The position numbers and the translations under genes were made by a program. The notes beneath the pieces are model-generated. The model made no database searches, was not told the DNA's origin, and saw only the letters and a program-made list of their open reading frames with translations. DNA of 22,268 bases from the NCBI GenBank assembly GCA_937942105.1, contig CALDFS010000094.1, positions 1-22,268 of the forward strand. The letters run 5' to 3'. Numbering within the stretch: position 1 is the stretch's first letter; each line of letters starts with the position of its first letter. This document shows, piece after piece, positions 1 to 6,553 of this stretch. The stretch comes from an uncultured Ruminococcus sp. (GTDB lineage: Bacteria; Bacillota; Clostridia; Oscillospirales; Ruminococcaceae).

Positions 1-4
1 ATTC

Positions 5-214
5 ATGAATGAGCATAAAAAACAGCTCTGGTTTGCGACTAATATTGAGATATGCGAGTATCACAAGGCGTATCAGGCGCTGGAATACTCGGTAAGCCCC
101 GAGACGAGGATGGTTTACAATCCTACTGCTAAGGAAATCTGGCTGGCGAAGGGTAATTGGTATCGGTCTGATGAGGTTATTAGTGTTAAGCCGGGAGAAA
201 CGATTACTTATTGA
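5..214 (+). CDS. Hypothetical protein, probably the 3' end of a gene cut by the window edge
   Basis: This is an open frame of 69 codons ending in TGA. The frame stays open to the first base of the window, so the ATG at 5 may be an internal methionine and no ribosome binding site can be judged. The product is hydrophilic with several aromatic residues (Trp, Tyr), has no membrane segment and shows no motif I recognise. The stretch near the end, rich in Pro, Lys, Gly and Tyr, looks like ordinary coding sequence rather than a shadow frame. It converges on serA, with a stem-loop at 297-333 between them. I assign no function. Confidence 0.45.
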   Translation: MNEHKKQLWFATNIEICEYHKAYQALEYSVSPETRMVYNPTAKEIWLAKGNWYRSDEVISVKPGETITY

Positions 215-296
215 TTTTTCAGTGAGATGTGAACTGTTACATAGTGCAGGGATGGAAAGCTTTTAATTTTGTACTATTGAAACTTAGCATATAACC

Positions 297-333
297 AACG
301 GCTCTGCCGACTAAATCAGTCAGCAGAGCCGTT
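297..333. terminator. Stem-loop between convergent genes, probable bidirectional terminator
   Basis: An 11-bp stem starting AACGGCTCTGC pairs with GCAGAGCCGTT and extends by a few inner pairs (GACT/AGTC) around an AAATC loop. It sits in the 142-bp gap between the converging hypothetical gene and serA. The T-tracts on either side are weak (TTAAATTTA on plus, TTGGTTAT on minus), so the call rests on stem strength and position. I see nothing else in 215-356. Confidence 0.6.
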
Positions 334-356
334 AAATTTATCTATTCATCAGGAGA

Positions 357-1517
357 TTAAAGCACTCTAACCTTAACAACGCCCTCGATAGCTTCGATAT
401 CCTTGCAGGCGGTCTTTACATCGCCGGTAACATCGAGCATGGTATATGCCCAATCCTTCTTGGACTTTGAGGCAACGCTTTCGATATTTGCGCCGGTGCT
501 GGAAATCGCCGCTGTTACCTGCGAGAACATGGTGGGCACGTTCTTGTGGATGACGCATACCAGATGGTCGGCGGTCTTTGCAAGCTCGCAGTCGGGAAGA
601 TTTACCGAGTTGTGAACCTTGCCGGTTTCGATGTAGTCTATAAGCTCTATTGCCGCCATGTAAGCGCAGTTATCCTCCGATTCAGGGGTAGAAGCGCCTA
701 AGTGCGGGATAGCGGTAACGCCGTCTACCCCGATAACCTCGTCAGACGGGAAGTCGGTTACATATGCCGCAACCTTGCCGGATGCGAGCGCAGCTACTAT
801 ATCAGCGGAGTTTACAAGCTCTCCCCTGGCGAAGTTAAGGATCCTTACGCCGTCTTTCATCTTGGCAAGGGAATCTGCGCAGACGGTGTTCTTTGTCTCT
901 GCATTGCAGGGAAGGTGGAGGGTGAGATAATCAGCCTCGGCATAAACCTCGGGCAGAGTCTTAACAACCTTTACGCCCGGCTTCAAGCCCAAAGCGGCGG
1001 TTACGGAAAGGAAGGGGTCATATCCCACAATCTTCATGCCGAGCGAAAGGGCGGTGTTTGCTACCTTTACGCCGATAGCACCCAAGCCAACTATGCCAAG
1101 GGTTTTGCCCATGATTTCGGGACCTACAAACTGGCTCTTGCCTTTTTCAACGAGCTTTCCGACCTCTGCGCCCTGACCTTTAAGGGTCTTAGCCCAGTCG
1201 ATGGCGTTGGCTACCTTTCTTGAAGCTAATAGCATACCGGCTATAACAAGCTCCTTAACGGCGTTTGCATTTGCGCCGGGGGTGTTGAACACGCATATGC
1301 CTGCCTCAGAGCAGCGGTCTATCGGGATATTGTTGACGCCCGCGCCCGCTCTGGCTATAGCCAGAAGCTCGGGGTTGAATTCGTAATCCAGCATATTTGC
1401 CGAACGAACCATTATAGCGTCGGGATTACTAGCGTTATCGGCAACGTTATAGTAAGCTTTATTGAAATTGTCGGTGCCGACGGCGGCAATTTTATTAAGA
1501 GTTAAAATATTATACAT
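357..1517 (-). CDS. serA: D-3-phosphoglycerate dehydrogenase with C-terminal ACT domain
   Basis: This enzyme oxidises 3-phosphoglycerate to 3-phosphohydroxypyruvate with NAD+, the first committed step of serine synthesis in the cytosol. The 386-residue product has the NAD-binding glycine motif GLGAIG at about residues 144-149. The catalytic Arg lies in NFARGELVN (about 231) and the catalytic His in IPHLGAST (about 272). A C-terminal ACT domain (about 315-386) has the usual I/V-rich pattern and would bind serine as feedback inhibitor. The length fits the short class without the extra ASB domain. I chose ATG 1517 because GAGG lies 7 nt upstream; an in-frame TTG at 1529 would place that motif inside the gene. 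The start overlaps the serC stop by 8 nt, so the two are translationally coupled. Confidence 0.96.
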   Translation of the reverse strand: MYNILTLNKIAAVGTDNFNKAYYNVADNASNPDAIMVRSANMLDYEFNPELLAIARAGAGVNNIPIDRCSEAGICVFNTPGANANAVKELVIAGMLLASRKVANAIDWAKTLKGQGAEVGKLVEKGKSQFVGPEIMGKTLGIVGLGAIGVKVANTALSLGMKIVGYDPFLSVTAALGLKPGVKVVKTLPEVYAEADYLTLHLPCNAETKNTVCADSLAKMKDGVRILNFARGELVNSADIVAALASGKVAAYVTDFPSDEVIGVDGVTAIPHLGASTPESEDNCAYMAAIELIDYIETGKVHNSVNLPDCELAKTADHLVCVIHKNVPTMFSQVTAAISSTGANIESVASKSKKDWAYTMLDVTGDVKTACKDIEAIEGVVKVRVL

Positions 1518-2589
1518 TTTCAGCCTCAAACTTTCTTATGAACTCGCAGAGCTTCTCAACGCCCTCATAGGGCATTGCGTTGTAGATGGAAGCCCTCATG
1601 CCGCCGACTGTGCGGTGACCCTTGATGTTGATGAATCCTGCCTTCTTGGCTTCGGATACGAACTTGGCATCCAGCTCGTCGTTTCCGGTTACAAAGGGAA
1701 CGTTCATAAGTGAACGGTCCTTGCCCTGAACGGTGGGCTTGAAGAGCTTGGAGTTATCCAGGCAGTTATACAAAAGCTCCGCCTTTTTCTTGTTAAGCTC
1801 TGCCATAGCCTTAAGTCCGCCCTTATCCTTTATCCAGTCAAGAACAAGACCTAAGATATAGATTCCATACGTCGGCGGGGTGTTGTACATAGAGCCGTTG
1901 TCTACATGCGTCTTATAGTTGAACATGGTGGGGGTGATATCCATGGCGTTGCCGACCAGATCCTCACGAATGATGACAACGGTAAGACCCGCAGGACCCA
2001 TATTCTTCTGAGCGCCGGCATAGATCATGCCGAACTTGGAAACGTCCACCGGCTCGGAAAGGATGCAGCTTGACATATCCGCGATTATCGGAACGCCCTT
2101 TGTATCGGGAAGCTCGTTGAAGCGGGTGCCGTAGATGGTGTTGTTGTAGCAGATGTGGAAATAGTCAGCCTCGGGGTCGAACTTGGATTCGTCCAGCTCG
2201 GGGATATATGAAAACGTCTTATCCTTGGAGGACGCTACTATATTGCACTTGCCGTATCTTGAAGCTTCCTGATAAGCCTTATTCGCCCACTGACCGGTGA
2301 TTACGAAATCTGCCTTGTTGTTCTTGTTCATAAGGTTCAAGGGAATCATTGCGAACTGGCTGGAAGCGCCGCCCTGCAAGAACAGAACCTTATAGTTATC
2401 GGGGATAGCCATTACCTCGCGGAGCTTTGCCTCAACGCTGTCGATAATAGCCTGATACTCCTTTGAACGGTGGGACATCTCCATAACTGACTGACCGGAT
2501 TCGCCGTATTCCAGCATTTCATCCGCCGCTCTTTTCAATACTTCCTCCGGGAGCATTGCAGGACCCGCGCTGAAGTTGTAAACTCTCAT
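1510..2589 (-). CDS. serC: Phosphoserine aminotransferase
   Basis: This PLP enzyme transfers the amino group from glutamate to 3-phosphohydroxypyruvate, giving phosphoserine: step two of serine synthesis, taking the product of the next gene, serA. The 359-residue product starts with the family signature VYNFSAGPAMLP. It has the phosphate-binding GGASSQF region near 73-79, a ring-stacking Trp at 101, the PLP-interacting Asp in ADMSSCILS (about 171) and the Schiff-base Lys in AGAQKNMGPAG (Lys195). Start ATG 2589 has GGAGGTC about 9 nt upstream; the ATG at 2604 lies before that site and is rejected. It is first in the serC-serA operon, driven by a consensus promoter at 2670-2698. No separate phosphoserine phosphatase gene is in the window. 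Confidence 0.96.
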   Translation of the reverse strand: MRVYNFSAGPAMLPEEVLKRAADEMLEYGESGQSVMEMSHRSKEYQAIIDSVEAKLREVMAIPDNYKVLFLQGGASSQFAMIPLNLMNKNNKADFVITGQWANKAYQEASRYGKCNIVASSKDKTFSYIPELDESKFDPEADYFHICYNNTIYGTRFNELPDTKGVPIIADMSSCILSEPVDVSKFGMIYAGAQKNMGPAGLTVVIIREDLVGNAMDITPTMFNYKTHVDNGSMYNTPPTYGIYILGLVLDWIKDKGGLKAMAELNKKKAELLYNCLDNSKLFKPTVQGKDRSLMNVPFVTGNDELDAKFVSEAKKAGFINIKGHRTVGGMRASIYNAMPYEGVEKLCEFIRKFEAENV

Positions 2590-2669
2590 TTTAATGACCT
2601 CCATTGTGATGCTTTATTAATATACTGCGGCAAAGCCGTTTGGCTATAGCCGTGTTGTTATTGTCATCT

Positions 2670-2698
2670 ATTATACTTCATACACGAACAAGTGTCAA
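2670..2698 (-). promoter_or_regulatory. Consensus sigma-A promoter of serC-serA
   Basis: Read on the minus strand this is TTGACA (2698-2693), a 17-bp spacer, then TATAAT (2675-2670), an exact match to the vegetative consensus. Transcription would start near 2663, leaving a leader of about 75 nt. That leader holds two adjacent small GC-rich hairpins (GGCTATAGCC and CGGCTTTGCCG) at about 2627-2651. Their role is unknown. Confidence 0.85.
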
Positions 2699-2836
2699 CA
2701 GTACAAAAACAAAAATTATTATCACATTAAAGCAATGAATTTGGTTATTTTGACACATCTTTTTTGCGATAATGCGAAAAAGGCGCGTTCCATGCACATA
2801 CCGCCCTGTCATTAACAATAATTTTCCTCATACACC

Positions 2837-2865
2837 TTGACAACTACGGCAATATGGATTAAAAT
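2837..2865 (+). promoter_or_regulatory. Sigma-A promoter of glyS
   Basis: TTGACA (2837-2842), a 17-bp spacer and TAAAAT (2860-2865) match the vegetative consensus at 11 of 12 positions. The predicted start is near 2872, giving a leader of about 80 nt before the glyS ATG. Together with the serC promoter this explains most of the 362-bp divergent gap 2590-2951. The AT-rich stretch 2700-2830 between the two shows nothing I can name. Confidence 0.8.
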
Positions 2866-2892
2866 ACATCTTGACGCTGTTAATATAATATG

Positions 2893-2931
2893 AGAAGTGC
2901 GGGCTTGCGGTCAGCCGCGAATCCTGCTTCT
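2893..2931 (+). other. Two-tier stem-loop in the glyS leader
   Basis: The outer arms AGAA + GCGGG pair with CCTGC + TTCT, with a 2-nt bulge on the left side, and enclose an inner hairpin GCGG-TCAG-CCGC. The structure ends 3-4 nt before the glyS ribosome binding site (GAAAGGA, 2935-2941). It is too small for a T-box and has no U-tract. It may influence translation initiation or mRNA stability; the role is inference. Confidence 0.5.
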
Positions 2932-2951
2932 GATGAAAGGAAATAATAAGT

Positions 2952-4331
2952 ATGGATAATTCATTAAAGACTATGGATAAAATCGTCGCTCTATGCAAGG
3001 GCAGAGGATTTATCTTCCCCGGAAGCGATATTTACGGCGGTCTTGCCAACACGTGGGACTATGGTCCGCTTGGCGCAAGAATGAAAAACAATGTTAAAGA
3101 CGCCTGGCGCAAGCGCTTCATTCAGGAAAGAAAGAATAGCTACGAGGTTGACGCCGATATCTTAATGCATCCCCGCGTGTGGGAGGCTTCGGGTCACGTT
3201 GCAAGCTTTTCCGACCCGCTTTTAGACTGCAAGGAGTGCAAAATGCGCCACCGCGCCGACAATCTTATTGACGATTTCGACCCCAACGCCCATGCCGACG
3301 GTATGACAAAGCAGGAGATGTTTGAATACATCAAGGAGCATCATATCCCCTGCCCCCACTGCGGAAAGCACAACTTCACCGAGATCCGCGAATTCAACCT
3401 TATGTTCCAGACCTACCGCGGTGTTACCGAAAACGCAAAGAGCATAATTTATTTAAGACCCGAAAACGCTCAGGGCGAATACGTCAACTTCTTAAACGTT
3501 CAGCGCACCATGCGCGCAAAGCTGCCTTTCTCCATCGGTCAGATAGGCAAGGCCTTCAGAAATGAGATCACCCCCGGCAACTTCACCTTCCGCACCATCG
3601 AATTTGAACAGATGGAGTTCCAGACCTTCTGCAAGGAAGGCACCGACACCGAGCTTTACGAGTACTTTAAGGCATACGGTCACAAGTTCTATGAGGATTT
3701 GGGAATTCCAAGTGAGCATTTAAGGTTCCACGACCATGAAAAGCTTGCCCACTATGCAAAGGCCGCCTGCGATATCGAATTCCTGTTCCCGTTCGGCTGG
3801 GGCGAGGTAAACGGTACCCACAACCGCACCAACTTCGACCTTACCCGCCATCAGGAATACAGCGGCACCAAGATGGAGTATTTAGACCCCGAAACAAACG
3901 AGCGGTTTATCCCCTTCATAATCGAATCCACCTATGGATTGGACAGAACAGTTCTTGCACTTCTGTGCGAGGCTTACGATGAAGAGGTCATTGACGCCGA
4001 GAAGAACGATGTTAGAACAGTTTTGCACCTGAACCCGGCAATCGCTCCTTACAAGTGCGCGGTTCTGCCGCTTTCAAAGAAGCTTTCGGACGATGCTATG
4101 AAGGTATATGAGAAGCTCTCCAAGAAGTTCATGACCGACTTTGACGAAACCGGCTCAATCGGCAAACGCTACCGCCGCGAGGATGAAATCGGCACCCCCT
4201 GGTGCATAACCTTCGACTTCGATTCGCTTGAAGATAACTGCGTTACCGTTCGCGACAGGGACACTATGGAGCAGGTAAGGCTGCCTATTGACGAGCTTGA
4301 AGGATATATCGCTTCTAAAATCGAATTCTGA
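2952..4331 (+). CDS. glyS: Glycyl-tRNA synthetase, dimeric (single-chain) type
   Basis: This class II synthetase charges tRNA-Gly with glycine in the cytosol. The 459-residue length and motifs match the alpha2 (eukaryote/archaeon/Thermus-like) type rather than the alpha2-beta2 GlyQ/GlyS type. Visible are the N-terminal GRGFIFPGSDIYGG block (17-30), two CxxC pairs (Cys93/96 and Cys134/137) suggesting a zinc-ribbon insertion, RPENAQGEYVNFL (169-181), the motif 2 region around AFRNEITPGNFTFRTIEF (201-218), a motif 3 block with GLDRTVLALL (about 329-338), and an anticodon-binding domain after about residue 365. ATG 2952 has GAAAGGA about 10 nt upstream. It has its own promoter and a strong terminator, and is transcribed against the presumed replication direction. 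Confidence 0.96.
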   Translation: MDNSLKTMDKIVALCKGRGFIFPGSDIYGGLANTWDYGPLGARMKNNVKDAWRKRFIQERKNSYEVDADILMHPRVWEASGHVASFSDPLLDCKECKMRHRADNLIDDFDPNAHADGMTKQEMFEYIKEHHIPCPHCGKHNFTEIREFNLMFQTYRGVTENAKSIIYLRPENAQGEYVNFLNVQRTMRAKLPFSIGQIGKAFRNEITPGNFTFRTIEFEQMEFQTFCKEGTDTELYEYFKAYGHKFYEDLGIPSEHLRFHDHEKLAHYAKAACDIEFLFPFGWGEVNGTHNRTNFDLTRHQEYSGTKMEYLDPETNERFIPFIIESTYGLDRTVLALLCEAYDEEVIDAEKNDVRTVLHLNPAIAPYKCAVLPLSKKLSDDAMKVYEKLSKKFMTDFDETGSIGKRYRREDEIGTPWCITFDFDSLEDNCVTVRDRDTMEQVRLPIDELEGYIASKIEF

Positions 4332-4341
4332 TTATAATGTA

Positions 4342-4376
4342 AACCCGCTTTTGCCTGAGGGCGAAGGCGGGTTTTT
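4342..4376 (+). terminator. Intrinsic terminator of glyS
   Basis: A 14-bp stem (AACCCGCTTTTGCC pairing with GGCGAAGGCGGGTT, two G-U pairs) with a TGAG loop is followed by TTTTT. It ends about 19 nt before the next ATG (4396), so expression of that gene would need read-through. Confidence 0.9.
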
Positions 4377-4395
4377 ACAAAGGGGACGTATTAAT

Positions 4396-4809
4396 ATGTG
4401 GTTTATAATGGCTCTTTTATCGGCAATTTTCGCCTCGCTCACATCTATCCTTGCAAAGGTGGGAATCGAGGGAGTAAATTCAAATCTTGCCACGGCTATA
4501 CGAACGGTAGTTGTTGTAATAATGTCCTGGGGGATGGTGTTTATAACCAACACTCAGGGCGGCATATCGGATATAAGCCGTAAAAGCTGGCTGTTCCTTA
4601 TCCTTTCGGGACTTGCGACCGGGGCTTCGTGGCTGTGCTATTATAAAGCTTTGCAGATCGGCGAGGCTTCAAAGGTCGTGCCGATTGACAAGCTTAGCGT
4701 GGTTATAACCCTTATTCTTGCCTTTGTGTTTCTTCATGAGGATTTCACCGCGAAATCTCTTATCGGATGCGCGCTTATCGGCGCGGGAACGCTGTTGATG
4801 GTCTTATAG
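4396..4809 (+). CDS. Single-domain EamA/DMT-family membrane transporter
   Basis: The 137-residue protein is almost entirely hydrophobic with about five membrane segments. It carries one EamA unit: an N-terminal segment with ASLTSILAKVGIEGV, a middle WLCYYKALQIGEASKVVPI block, and a terminal pair ending LIGCALIGAGTLLMVL. Typical drug/metabolite transporters carry two such units, so this short form would work as a dimer. Substrate cannot be told from sequence. I chose ATG 4396 because AAGGGGA lies about 9 nt upstream; the longer frame back to 4288 runs through the glyS stop and terminator. It follows glyS on the same strand behind that terminator, with no space for a promoter of its own. Confidence 0.85.
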   Translation: MWFIMALLSAIFASLTSILAKVGIEGVNSNLATAIRTVVVVIMSWGMVFITNTQGGISDISRKSWLFLILSGLATGASWLCYYKALQIGEASKVVPIDKLSVVITLILAFVFLHEDFTAKSLIGCALIGAGTLLMVL

Positions 4810-4824
4810 GCGTAATCAAGACAT

Positions 4825-4864
4825 AAAAAGACCGCCGCCCCGGGAATTTGCTTCCTTGGGCGGC
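4825..4864. terminator. Bidirectional terminator between the EamA gene and the small membrane protein gene
   Basis: GCCGCCC pairs with GGGCGGC and an inner GGAA/TTCC stem encloses TTTGC. On the minus strand the stem is followed by TCTTTTTATG, a good U-tract, so it mainly serves the leftward operon ending at 4878. On the plus strand the tract (AGTTGTTTA) is weaker. Confidence 0.82.
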
Positions 4865-4877
4865 AGTTGTTTATATT

Positions 4878-5069
4878 TTAATTCTTATAGCAGCTGTTCA
4901 ACGTTCCGACAAGGTTAGACAGCGCAACGCATCCCAAAGCTATTGCCATTCTATGCTTAACCTCCGGCTTTTCTTTTTTTACGGCGCCTATAGCTAAAAC
5001 CACTGCGCAAAGCGATATTATCTCCTCAGCTATGCTCAAAGCCAGCTTGATTATCCTTTTGTCATCCAT
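4878..5069 (-). CDS. Small two-segment membrane protein of unknown function
   Basis: The 63-residue product has a charged N-terminus followed by two hydrophobic stretches, one around SLCAVVLAIGAV and one around MAIALGCVALSNLVG, separated by a Lys/Glu-rich turn. This predicts a hairpin in the membrane. I recognise no family. ATG 5069 is preferred because the ATG at 5081 abuts its AGAGG motif; even so the spacing (about 12 nt) is long, so the start is uncertain. It lies 24 nt behind the ECF S-component gene and ahead of the shared terminator, so it is probably co-transcribed and may be an accessory of that transporter. That link rests on position only. Confidence 0.6.
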   Translation of the reverse strand: MDDKRIIKLALSIAEEIISLCAVVLAIGAVKKEKPEVKHRMAIALGCVALSNLVGTLNSCYKN

Positions 5070-5093
5070 ATCAACTACCATCCTCTATATGAA

Positions 5094-5681
5094 TCATTCC
5101 GCCTTGGCGGGGCATTTTGCCTTTGACTTTGTGAATCTTACCATTCCGGTTCTGTCGAGCGCAACCATAAGAACGGGGATGAAAATAAGCTGCAAAATTA
5201 TTCCGGGGATGGCGTTTAAGAAAGCGCCCGCCATGAAGGCCTGAAGCCCGAACGAGCCGCCCTTTATTCCCAAAATTATATACTGCGCGATTCCCCAGAC
5301 GGCGCGCCCTGCCAGCATGGCGACTATCATGCTTCGATAAAGAGAAATTATGCATTTCCACTTTGAAAGCCCATACATCAGCCCGATAACAAGACCGTAG
5401 GTGCAAAGCTCAAACTGCATTGAAATAGCACCCGGCATGGGAGGCATCCCAAACAGGACATTGCGCAGAAGGGGCAGAATTACGCCGACCGCCGCGCCGT
5501 ACTGCCAGCCGCATATCAAGCCGCAGAGCATTACCGGAATGTGCATCGGCAGAAGCATACTGCCAAGGGTTTTCAGCTGGCCGGTCAGAAACGGAAGCAA
5601 AAGCCCGATAGCTAAAAACATAGCCGCCAGCACCATATTTTTTATGTTTTCATGTGATTTTATCTTTGGAGAGTTGTTCAT
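5094..5681 (-). CDS. ECF-type transporter substrate-binding (S) component
   Basis: The 195-residue integral membrane protein has about six hydrophobic segments and a short basic C-terminus. Helix 1 (NMVLAAMFLAIGLLLP) carries the alanine-spaced A-x-x-x-A pattern used by S components to dock on the shared EcfT subunit. The LPMHIPVMLCGLICGWQYG and PPMPGAISMQFELCTYG blocks are typical of the ECF S-component superfamily. No EcfA or EcfT genes are nearby, as in group II systems where energising subunits are encoded elsewhere. birA lies upstream, so a vitamin such as pantothenate or biotin is possible, but the BioY pattern is not evident and the substrate is unresolved. ATG 5681 has AGGCGG about 6 nt upstream. 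It has its own promoter at 5742-5770. Confidence 0.82.
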   Translation of the reverse strand: MNNSPKIKSHENIKNMVLAAMFLAIGLLLPFLTGQLKTLGSMLLPMHIPVMLCGLICGWQYGAAVGVILPLLRNVLFGMPPMPGAISMQFELCTYGLVIGLMYGLSKWKCIISLYRSMIVAMLAGRAVWGIAQYIILGIKGGSFGLQAFMAGAFLNAIPGIILQLIFIPVLMVALDRTGMVRFTKSKAKCPAKAE

Positions 5682-5713
5682 AGTGTCCGCCTTTCAATAA
5701 GTTAATCGCAAAT

Positions 5714-5729
5714 TGTTTCCCGTGGAACA
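5714..5729. promoter_or_regulatory. parS-like site, hybrid with a Noc-type half
   Basis: TGTTTCCCGTGGAACA is nearly palindromic. Its right half (GTGGAACA) equals the half-site of the two parS sites near parAB. Its left half has C rather than A at the position that separates parS (CACGTG core) from Bacillus Noc sites (CCCGGG core). It lies within the predicted leader of the ECF S-component gene, about 33 nt ahead of the start codon. Confidence 0.6.
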
Positions 5730-5741
5730 TTTAACAAATTA

Positions 5742-5770
5742 ATTATACATGAGCGCTATTGATTTGTCAA
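5742..5770 (-). promoter_or_regulatory. Consensus sigma-A promoter of the ECF S-component gene
   Basis: On the minus strand TTGACA (5770-5765), a 17-bp spacer and TATAAT (5747-5742) match the consensus exactly. The predicted start near 5735 leaves a leader of about 54 nt, too short for the common vitamin riboswitches. Confidence 0.85.
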
Positions 5771-5794
5771 TATCACTGCCCATCCGTTTCAGGA

Positions 5795-6553
5795 TTAATC
5801 TGCTAATCTTATGCTTATCTCCCCCGAATCAATGGCGTGAACGCCTGAATCATCCTTCACCACAAGCTTGGCGCTGTCGTCTATTCCAATCACCTGCGCA
5901 GGGCGGATATCCTCCCCTTTTATGATGTTTACCGTCTTGCCAATCAACACCGAGCGGCGGCGGTATTCCTTCAAAAACTTCTTTTTAGTTATCTGAGGGA
6001 GGTATTTATCGAGATTATCTAATACATTTTGTAGAACCGCAGTCCGCATATCCTCAGAGTATTCTTTGAACACCGCCGTAGCGACGTTTTCAAGTTCTTT
6101 AGGAAATCCACCCTTGGGTTCGCAGAGGTTTATTCCTATGCCTATTACGGCGAAATCGAGCTTATCATGCTCAAAATCGAAGCGAGTCTCGGTCAGAATC
6201 CCGCATAGCTTTTTGCCGCCGGAATAGATATCATTCACCCACTTTATGCCCATCTCTTTGCCGGAGACGCGCTCCAATCCGTCCGCGACTGCACAAGCGA
6301 CCGCCGGGGTTATCAGCATGGCAGTTTTAACGTCGCAGTCCCCTTTCCAGATAACAGACATATAAAGTCCGGTGTTTTCGGGGCTGAAAAAGCTTTTGCC
6401 GCGCCTTCCCCTGCCAGCCGTCTGGCGATTGGCTATGGCAACAGTTTTGTCGGGCGCGCCGGCTTTTGCGCGCTCTACAAGATATGTGTTGGTGGAATCT
6501 ATCTCGTCAAAAAATTCTATTTTGTAGCCGTGGTATTCGGTCATGATTGTCAT
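5795..6553 (-). CDS. birA: Biotin--[acetyl-CoA-carboxylase] ligase, monofunctional
   Basis: The enzyme activates biotin to biotinyl-AMP and attaches it to the lysine of biotin carboxyl carrier proteins. The 252-residue product begins directly in the catalytic domain (DSTNTYL near 19-25, biotinyl-AMP loop GRGRRG at 47-52, KWVNDI at 104-109, and a GIGINL block) and ends in the small C-terminal SH3-like domain. There is no N-terminal helix-turn-helix, so unlike E. coli BirA it should not act as a repressor. Start ATG 6553 overlaps the stop of the upstream gene as ATGA, with GGAGAG about 9 nt upstream, so the two genes are coupled. An alternative ATG lies at 6544. Confidence 0.93.
   Translation of the reverse strand: MTIMTEYHGYKIEFFDEIDSTNTYLVERAKAGAPDKTVAIANRQTAGRGRRGKSFFSPENTGLYMSVIWKGDCDVKTAMLITPAVACAVADGLERVSGKEMGIKWVNDIYSGGKKLCGILTETRFDFEHDKLDFAVIGIGINLCEPKGGFPKELENVATAVFKEYSEDMRTAVLQNVLDNLDKYLPQITKKKFLKEYRRRSVLIGKTVNIIKGEDIRPAQVIGIDDSAKLVVKDDSGVHAIDSGEISIRLAD

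Noticed and set aside
702..1223. 173-codon plus-strand open frame inside serA
   Set aside because: It lies fully antisense to a strongly supported gene, has no ribosome binding site, and its translation resembles no protein; it is a by-product of serA codon use.
2872..2951. T-box or glycine riboswitch ahead of glyS
   Set aside because: The leader is only about 80 nt and has neither a T-box sequence nor a terminator/antiterminator pair, nor the tandem glycine aptamer layout.
4836..4849. CCCGGG core resembling a Bacillus Noc site (ATTTCCCGGGAAAT)
   Set aside because: Only one half fits (AATT); the other half is the GC stem of the terminator at 4825-4864. A similar ATTTCCGGAAT at about 17171 lacks two core bases.
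5682..5735. Vitamin riboswitch ahead of the ECF S-component gene
   Set aside because: The predicted leader is about 54 nt, too short for TPP, FMN or cobalamin aptamers, and no conserved aptamer core is seen.
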